DNA from: Chitinivibrionales bacterium
Lineage (GTDB): Bacteria; Fibrobacterota; Chitinivibrionia; Chitinivibrionales; WJMI01
Length of the DNA: 10,250 nucleotides
Assembly: GCA_014729595.1 (NCBI GenBank)
Contig: WJJU01000034.1
Coordinates: 1-10,250 of the forward strand
Direction: 5' to 3'
Shown: positions 6,262-10,250 of the stretch, piece after piece
Layout: each line of letters opens with the position of its first letter
Position numbering within the stretch: the stretch's first letter is position 1
Translations under genes and position numbers: made by a program
The notes under the pieces: model-generated
The model's input: only the letters and a program-made list of their open reading frames with translations
The model's database searches: none
Told to the model about the DNA's origin: nothing

Positions 6262-8793
6262 CTATTCTTCTTCCGACTCTTCGGGCGCCCGGTCGGTCTT
6301 ACTTTCCCCGTTTGGGTCCTCGCCTTCGATCACATCCACGCATCCCACCGTCTCCATACCCTCCAACGGTTCCTCTTCCTTTTCACAAAGCGCCAAATCG
6401 ATGACGGTATCCTGCTCGTCGAGGGCTATGAGTCTAACACCTTGGGTGTTTCGACTTATCGTTGATATCTTAGATAAATCACTACGAATGATTATTCCCT
6501 GACGGGTTATAAGCATCAAATCACCATCATCGCTTATGCCCTTGAGCCCGGTAACCTTGCCGTTTCTTTCCGTTAGCTTGATATTGATTATGCCGGAACC
6601 ACCGCGGTTGGTGCGACGATAGTCGCCTACGGGGGTACGTTTTCCGTATCCACGTGAAGTAACGGTCAGAACATCGTCTTCCTCTTTAACAACCACCATG
6701 CTTACTACTCGATCGTCTTCGCGAAGCGTAATGCCTTTCATTCCACGTGTGTTCCTGCCCAACTCACGGGTCGCGCTTTCGTGAAAACGTACCGCCTGTC
6801 CGTTACGTGTTCCCAATATAATGTCACTTTCACCATCGGTGAGCTTACATTCAATCAGCCGGTCACCTTCATCGAGGTGAATCGCATTGATACCGTCACG
6901 ACGAATATTGGAATATGCCCTGAGAGGTTGTTTGTTTATAACACCGCGTTCGGTTGCAATGACGATGAAATGTGTTTCGTCGAACTCTTTAACGGTAACA
7001 AAACCCGATACATGTTCATCGGGGCGCATACTCAGAAGATTTACGATGGCTCTTCCGCCCGATTGCCGTCCCGCTTCCGGAATTCTATACACTTTCAGCC
7101 AATAGCATCTACCGGTATTGGTAAAAAACAGAATTTGCGAGTGAGCTGACGCAACAAACATGTGTTTCACAAAATCTTCATTTCGAGAGGACATTCCGCG
7201 CACGCCGCGCCCGCCGCGTCCCTGCGAACGATATACCGAAACGGAAGATCTTTTTATATAGCCGTTGCCGGTCATGGTTATGACCATTGGTTCATCCGCT
7301 ATCATGTCCTCTATATCAACATCAGCGGAGGACTCCATAATATCGGTCCGACGTTCATCGCCGTAACGATCCCGCAAATCTATGAGTTCATCTTTTATAA
7401 TCGACATTCGTCGTTCGCGGTGAGCGAGAATATCTTCATACTCGGCTATTTGCTTCATAAGTTCGGCATATTCAGCCTCAATCTTATCACGTTCCAGGCC
7501 GGTTAATCTTTGAAGTCGCATATCCAGGATAGCTTTTGCCTGAATATCGCTTAATGCAAACCTGGCGGTTAGGCGGCTATGGGCCTCATCGGGTGAGGGT
7601 GATGTTTTTATGAGCTGGATTATCTCATCGATATTTTGTAAGGCAATGCGCAATCCTTCGAGTATGTGCGCCCGTTCTCTGGCTTTTCTGAGGTCATGTT
7701 CGGTTCTGCGGGTTATGACGGTATGGCGATGATCGATATGGCAATTTATCATCTCTTTAAGGTTGAGTTGGCGGGGCCGCATATCAACCAAAGCGAGATT
7801 AATAATACCAAAACTTGTCTGCAGATTGGTGTAGCGATACAACCGATTCAAAACAACTTCACCGTAAGCGTCTTTCTTAACTCCCACTACAATGCGCATA
7901 CCGTTGCGATCTGACTCATCGCGAATAAAGGAGATACCCTCGACGGTTTTATTTCTCACCAGATCCGCCATGCGTTCGAGCAAGACAGTTTTGTTAACCA
8001 TATACGGTATCTCGGTAATAATGATCCGCTCGCGCCCGTTTTCTTGTTCCTCAACCGAAGCACGCGCGCGAACAATAACTTTGCCGCGCCCGGTCATATA
8101 TGCGTCTCGAATACCACTGCGCCCGTATATCACACCGCCGGTAGGGAAATCGGGCCCCGGTATGATCTTCATAAGATCCGCAATTTCAATTTCCGGATCA
8201 TCAATTGCGGCAATGACGGCATTTACAACTTCGGTAAGATTATGCGGAGCCATATTGGTAGCCATTCCCACGGCTATACCCGTCGCTCCGTTAACAAGAA
8301 GGAAAGGTACCTTTGCGGGAAGAACCGACGGCTCGCGCATGGTATCATCGTAGTTGGGAACAAAATCTACCGTATCCTTATCTAAATCCGCAATCATCTC
8401 TTCGGCACCGCGGGTCATTCGAGCTTCGGTATATCGCATTGCCGCCGGCGGATCACCGTCTACGGAACCAAAGTTACCCTGCCCGTCAACCATGGGGTAA
8501 CGTAGCGAAAATGGTTGCGCCATGCGCACCAAAGCATCATATACCGCGGCGTCGCCGTGTGGATGGTATTTACCGATTACATCACCGACCACACGCGCGG
8601 ACTTTTTGGTTGGTCTCCCATAAGTCATTCCTTGTTCACTCATCGAAAACAAGACACGACGATGAACCGGCTTAAGACCGTCTCGCGCATCGGGCAGCGC
8701 ACGCGCCGTTATCATACTCATCGAATAGTCGAGATACGCCCGCTGCATCTCATCTTCTATAAATACCGATTTCTGAACTTTTCCGTCGTTCAT
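6262..8793 (-). CDS. gyrA: DNA gyrase subunit A
   Basis: Complete GyrA of 843 residues, the breakage-reunion subunit of the type II topoisomerase that introduces negative supercoils with GyrB. The N-terminal part holds RALPDARDGLKPVHRRVLF (32-50), the winged-helix region with VVGDVIGKYHPHGD (68-81), and catalytic Tyr121 in AMRYTEARM. The C-terminal beta-pinwheel begins near residue 500 and contains the GyrA-box variant QGRGGRG (524-530), which distinguishes gyrase from ParC. The protein ends in a strongly acidic tail of about 40 residues; acidic tails modulate DNA wrapping in E. coli GyrA. At the E. coli Ser83 position this enzyme has Ala82, with Asp86 retained at the Asp87 equivalent. ATG 8793 is chosen because AAGGAG lies 8 bases upstream; a GTG three codons earlier would abut that site. 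The start overlaps the surE stop as ATGA, implying coupled translation. Confidence 0.98.
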   Translation of the reverse strand: MNDGKVQKSVFIEDEMQRAYLDYSMSMITARALPDARDGLKPVHRRVLFSMSEQGMTYGRPTKKSARVVGDVIGKYHPHGDAAVYDALVRMAQPFSLRYPMVDGQGNFGSVDGDPPAAMRYTEARMTRGAEEMIADLDKDTVDFVPNYDDTMREPSVLPAKVPFLLVNGATGIAVGMATNMAPHNLTEVVNAVIAAIDDPEIEIADLMKIIPGPDFPTGGVIYGRSGIRDAYMTGRGKVIVRARASVEEQENGRERIIITEIPYMVNKTVLLERMADLVRNKTVEGISFIRDESDRNGMRIVVGVKKDAYGEVVLNRLYRYTNLQTSFGIINLALVDMRPRQLNLKEMINCHIDHRHTVITRRTEHDLRKARERAHILEGLRIALQNIDEIIQLIKTSPSPDEAHSRLTARFALSDIQAKAILDMRLQRLTGLERDKIEAEYAELMKQIAEYEDILAHRERRMSIIKDELIDLRDRYGDERRTDIMESSADVDIEDMIADEPMVITMTGNGYIKRSSVSVYRSQGRGGRGVRGMSSRNEDFVKHMFVASAHSQILFFTNTGRCYWLKVYRIPEAGRQSGGRAIVNLLSMRPDEHVSGFVTVKEFDETHFIVIATERGVINKQPLRAYSNIRRDGINAIHLDEGDRLIECKLTDGESDIILGTRNGQAVRFHESATRELGRNTRGMKGITLREDDRVVSMVVVKEEDDVLTVTSRGYGKRTPVGDYRRTNRGGSGIINIKLTERNGKVTGLKGISDDGDLMLITRQGIIIRSDLSKISTISRNTQGVRLIALDEQDTVIDLALCEKEEEPLEGMETVGCVDVIEGEDPNGESKTDRAPEESEEE

Positions 8794-9617
8794 CCCATGC
8801 ACTCCTTACCTGCGCACAGTGTCGATTTCATCTCTTCAGTCATTTCTATAACCGCATCCGCCGTTGCATCAAAATGAAGCGGAGTGATTGTTATCCAACC
8901 ATTGTTGATGGCGCAGGAATCAAAATCATCCGATTCCTCGATATCCCTCTTTTCACCCTTAAGTTCATAAAGGGTTTCACCGGCAATACTGCCAACCGGT
9001 ACATATCGGTCGGAAAAGTAAGCCATGCTTTGCCGTGTTACTTTTGCACCTCTGGCTTTGGCGGGATTAACGCGAGGAAAATTCACGTTAAGAAATACCG
9101 CCTTGCCTTTTTCTTTGAACGGAGTCAAATTTGATTGTTCCCAAGTAGTCAGAAAATCCGAAGCCGTTGCGCACCAATGATCAAGGTGAGCGGATCCTTC
9201 GGTGGAAAGAGAGAAGGCGACACTCGGGATACCCCAGAACGCTCCCTCGCGTGCGGCGCCCACGGTGCCGGAATAGAAACCGGATATTCCCGTATTCTCC
9301 CCCACATTCATACCGGAAACAACAAGAACCGGAAGTGTGGAAAAAACCGCCGAAAGAGCGAATTTTACACAGTCGACCGGAGTTCCGGATACAACCATGG
9401 TTTTGCATAAGCCGTCGCTGAGGATTTCTCGGCAGCGTATCTCGCGCCTATAAGTAAAAGAATGACTTACGCCGCTTTGTTCCTCTTCGGGAGCCACAAT
9501 GATTACGTTAAAGCTATCGACCAACGCCGCCGCGAGCGCCCTGATCCCCGGCGCCCGATAGCCGTCGTCATTCGTCAAAAGTATGGTACTGCGTTTCGGT
9601 GATGATTTGTCAGACAT
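8790..9617 (-). CDS. surE: 5'/3'-nucleotidase SurE
   Basis: A 275-residue metal-dependent phosphatase of the SurE family, which removes phosphate from nucleoside monophosphates and can act on short polyphosphate; it is linked to stationary-phase survival and stress in E. coli. Metal and active-site residues are in place: LLTNDDGY with Asp17 and Asp18, EEEQSGVSHSFT with Ser48, and SGMNVGENTG with Asn104. GTPVDCVKFAL (78-88), YSGTVGAAREG (115-125), LNVNFP and WITITPLHFD are further family blocks. Length is slightly above the usual 250-265 because of a short N-terminal extension. ATG 9617 is preferred to ATG 9641, which would add eight residues encoded inside gyrB; the nearest purine-rich stretch (AAGG) is 12 bases upstream of 9617, so the choice is not firm. 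It overlaps gyrB by 8 bases and gyrA by 4, placing it inside a gyrase operon. In E. coli surE lies beside pcm and rpoS instead. Confidence 0.96.
   Translation of the reverse strand: MSDKSSPKRSTILLTNDDGYRAPGIRALAAALVDSFNVIIVAPEEEQSGVSHSFTYRREIRCREILSDGLCKTMVVSGTPVDCVKFALSAVFSTLPVLVVSGMNVGENTGISGFYSGTVGAAREGAFWGIPSVAFSLSTEGSAHLDHWCATASDFLTTWEQSNLTPFKEKGKAVFLNVNFPRVNPAKARGAKVTRQSMAYFSDRYVPVGSIAGETLYELKGEKRDIEESDDFDSCAINNGWITITPLHFDATADAVIEMTEEMKSTLCAGKECMG
8802..8807 (-). promoter_or_regulatory. Ribosome binding site of gyrA inside the surE 3' end
   Basis: On the minus strand AAGGAG lies within the last codons of surE, 8 bases before ATG 8793. This is optimal spacing and fixes the gyrA start, because the in-frame GTG at 8802 would leave no spacer at all. 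Confidence 0.75.
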
Positions 9618-10250
9618 CGAGATTTCGGACCTTGGTGGCATTCTCTTCTATAAACTTTCTTCGAGGCTCAACCTCTTCACCCATAAGCATGGTAAAAATT
9701 CGATCCGCCTCAATTCCGTCTTCAAGGCGAACCTGAATCAGCGCCCGTTTATCGGGTTCCATGGTGGTTTCCGCAAGCTGGTCGGGGTTCATTTCTCCCA
9801 ATCCCTTATACCGCTGGAGAGAGAGGCCCTTACGATCTTTCCATTCTTCAAGGACTTGGTCTTTCGCTTCTTCGGTAAAAACATATTCTTCTTGTTTTCC
9901 GGCTTTAATACGATACAAAGGGGGCTGCGCTATGTAAACATATCCTTTTTCGATGAGCATCGGCATGTGACGAAACAAAAAGGTCAACAGTAGAGTCCGA
10001 ATATGCGCTCCATCAACGTCGGCGTCGGTCATGATTATTATCTTGTGATAACGCAGTTTCTCTATAGAAAACCCGTCTTCATCGTCGGGGCTTCCAAACC
10101 CGGTCCCGAATGCTTGTATCATTGTTTGAATGTATTCGTTGGAAAGCACTCTATCGATGCGGGTTTTTTCTACGTTAAGTATTTTTCCGCGCAAAGGAAG
10201 AATCGCCTGAAAGCGACGATCGCGGCCCATCTTTGCACTGCCGCCGGCGC
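9610..10250 (-). CDS. gyrB: DNA gyrase subunit B, C-terminal part (5' end beyond the window)
   Basis: The last 213 or so residues of GyrB; the frame is open through base 10250 and reads AGGSAKMGRDRRFQAILPLRG at the edge, the familiar block just after the EGDSA motif, so the ATPase and transducer domains lie outside. Visible are the TOPRIM metal motif in MTDADVDGAHIRTLL (three spaced aspartates binding magnesium), KGYVYIAQPPLYRI, and QRYKGLGEMNPDQLAETTMEP near the C-terminus. The protein ends EENATKVRNLDV, a typical gyrase terminus. ParE is a possible alternative, but pairing with a GyrA-box-containing GyrA in the same operon makes gyrase the better call. There is no large TOPRIM insertion of the kind found in gammaproteobacterial GyrB. 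Its TGA (9612-9610) lies 8 bases inside surE, so the two genes are likely translated in a coupled manner. Confidence 0.97.
   Translation of the reverse strand, partial: AGGSAKMGRDRRFQAILPLRGKILNVEKTRIDRVLSNEYIQTMIQAFGTGFGSPDDEDGFSIEKLRYHKIIIMTDADVDGAHIRTLLLTFLFRHMPMLIEKGYVYIAQPPLYRIKAGKQEEYVFTEEAKDQVLEEWKDRKGLSLQRYKGLGEMNPDQLAETTMEPDKRALIQVRLEDGIEADRIFTMLMGEEVEPRRKFIEENATKVRNLDV

Noticed and set aside
6183..6404. 73-codon plus-strand reading frame entering the gyrA 3' end
   Set aside because: More than half lies antisense to gyrA, and the proline/arginine-rich product is typical of a shadow frame.
7892..8353. 153-codon plus-strand frame opposite gyrA
   Set aside because: It lies wholly antisense to conserved gyrA sequence; it is open only because of gyrA codon usage.
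8793..8802. GTG 8802 as the gyrA start
   Set aside because: It would directly abut the AAGGAG ribosome binding site; ATG 8793 has correct spacing and gives the usual N-terminus.
1..10250. CRISPR array, transposon ends or prophage genes
   Set aside because: No regularly spaced direct repeats, transposase or integrase motifs or terminal inverted repeats are visible, and codon use looks even across the genes.

Overview
The window is ordinary bacterial chromosome, with about 96% of its bases coding. It holds eight protein genes in two convergent blocks. The genes indicate a diderm (outer-membrane) bacterium: a SurA-like periplasmic isomerase, a Wza/SLBB-type outer-membrane polysaccharide exporter and a UDP-glucuronate epimerase. 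Gene order (gyrB-surE-gyrA in one unit, ftsE with no adjacent ftsX, ftsE next to a sugar epimerase) differs from the familiar proteobacterial layouts. I infer a non-proteobacterial diderm, possibly of an environmental FCB/Zixibacteria-like group, but no sequence here fixes the taxon.

Left block, plus strand (1-5896): the 3' part of a parvulin-type peptidyl-prolyl isomerase; a class I SAM methyltransferase whose TTG start overlaps the preceding stop; ftsE; and a UDP-glucuronate 4-epimerase-like gene. These four are packed with overlaps or gaps of a few bases and are probably one transcript. After a 134-bp gap comes an 834-residue polysaccharide-export protein with a signal peptide, a Poly_export domain, six SLBB-type repeats, a coiled-coil insertion and a C-terminal hydrophobic helix. 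Envelope assembly is the common theme: outer-membrane protein folding, FtsE, nucleotide-sugar supply and polysaccharide export.

Convergent gap (5897-6261): 365 bp with no credible protein gene but clear nested base-pairing. A 6-bp stem (5958-5963 with 6175-6180) encloses further helices, including a 7-bp hairpin and a two-part stem, and the segments left unpaired are A-rich when read on the plus strand. This is the least explained part of the window and is reported as a candidate structured RNA or ribozyme/retroelement remnant.

Right block, minus strand (10250 down to 6262): the C-terminal third of gyrB, surE and complete gyrA, joined by overlaps of 8 and 4 bases. Both gyrase subunits are thus probably translated from one message with the SurE nucleotidase between them. 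GyrA has alanine at the main quinolone-contact position (E. coli Ser83 equivalent), which suggests naturally reduced quinolone sensitivity.

No tRNA, rRNA, CRISPR array, transposase or intact mobile element is visible.
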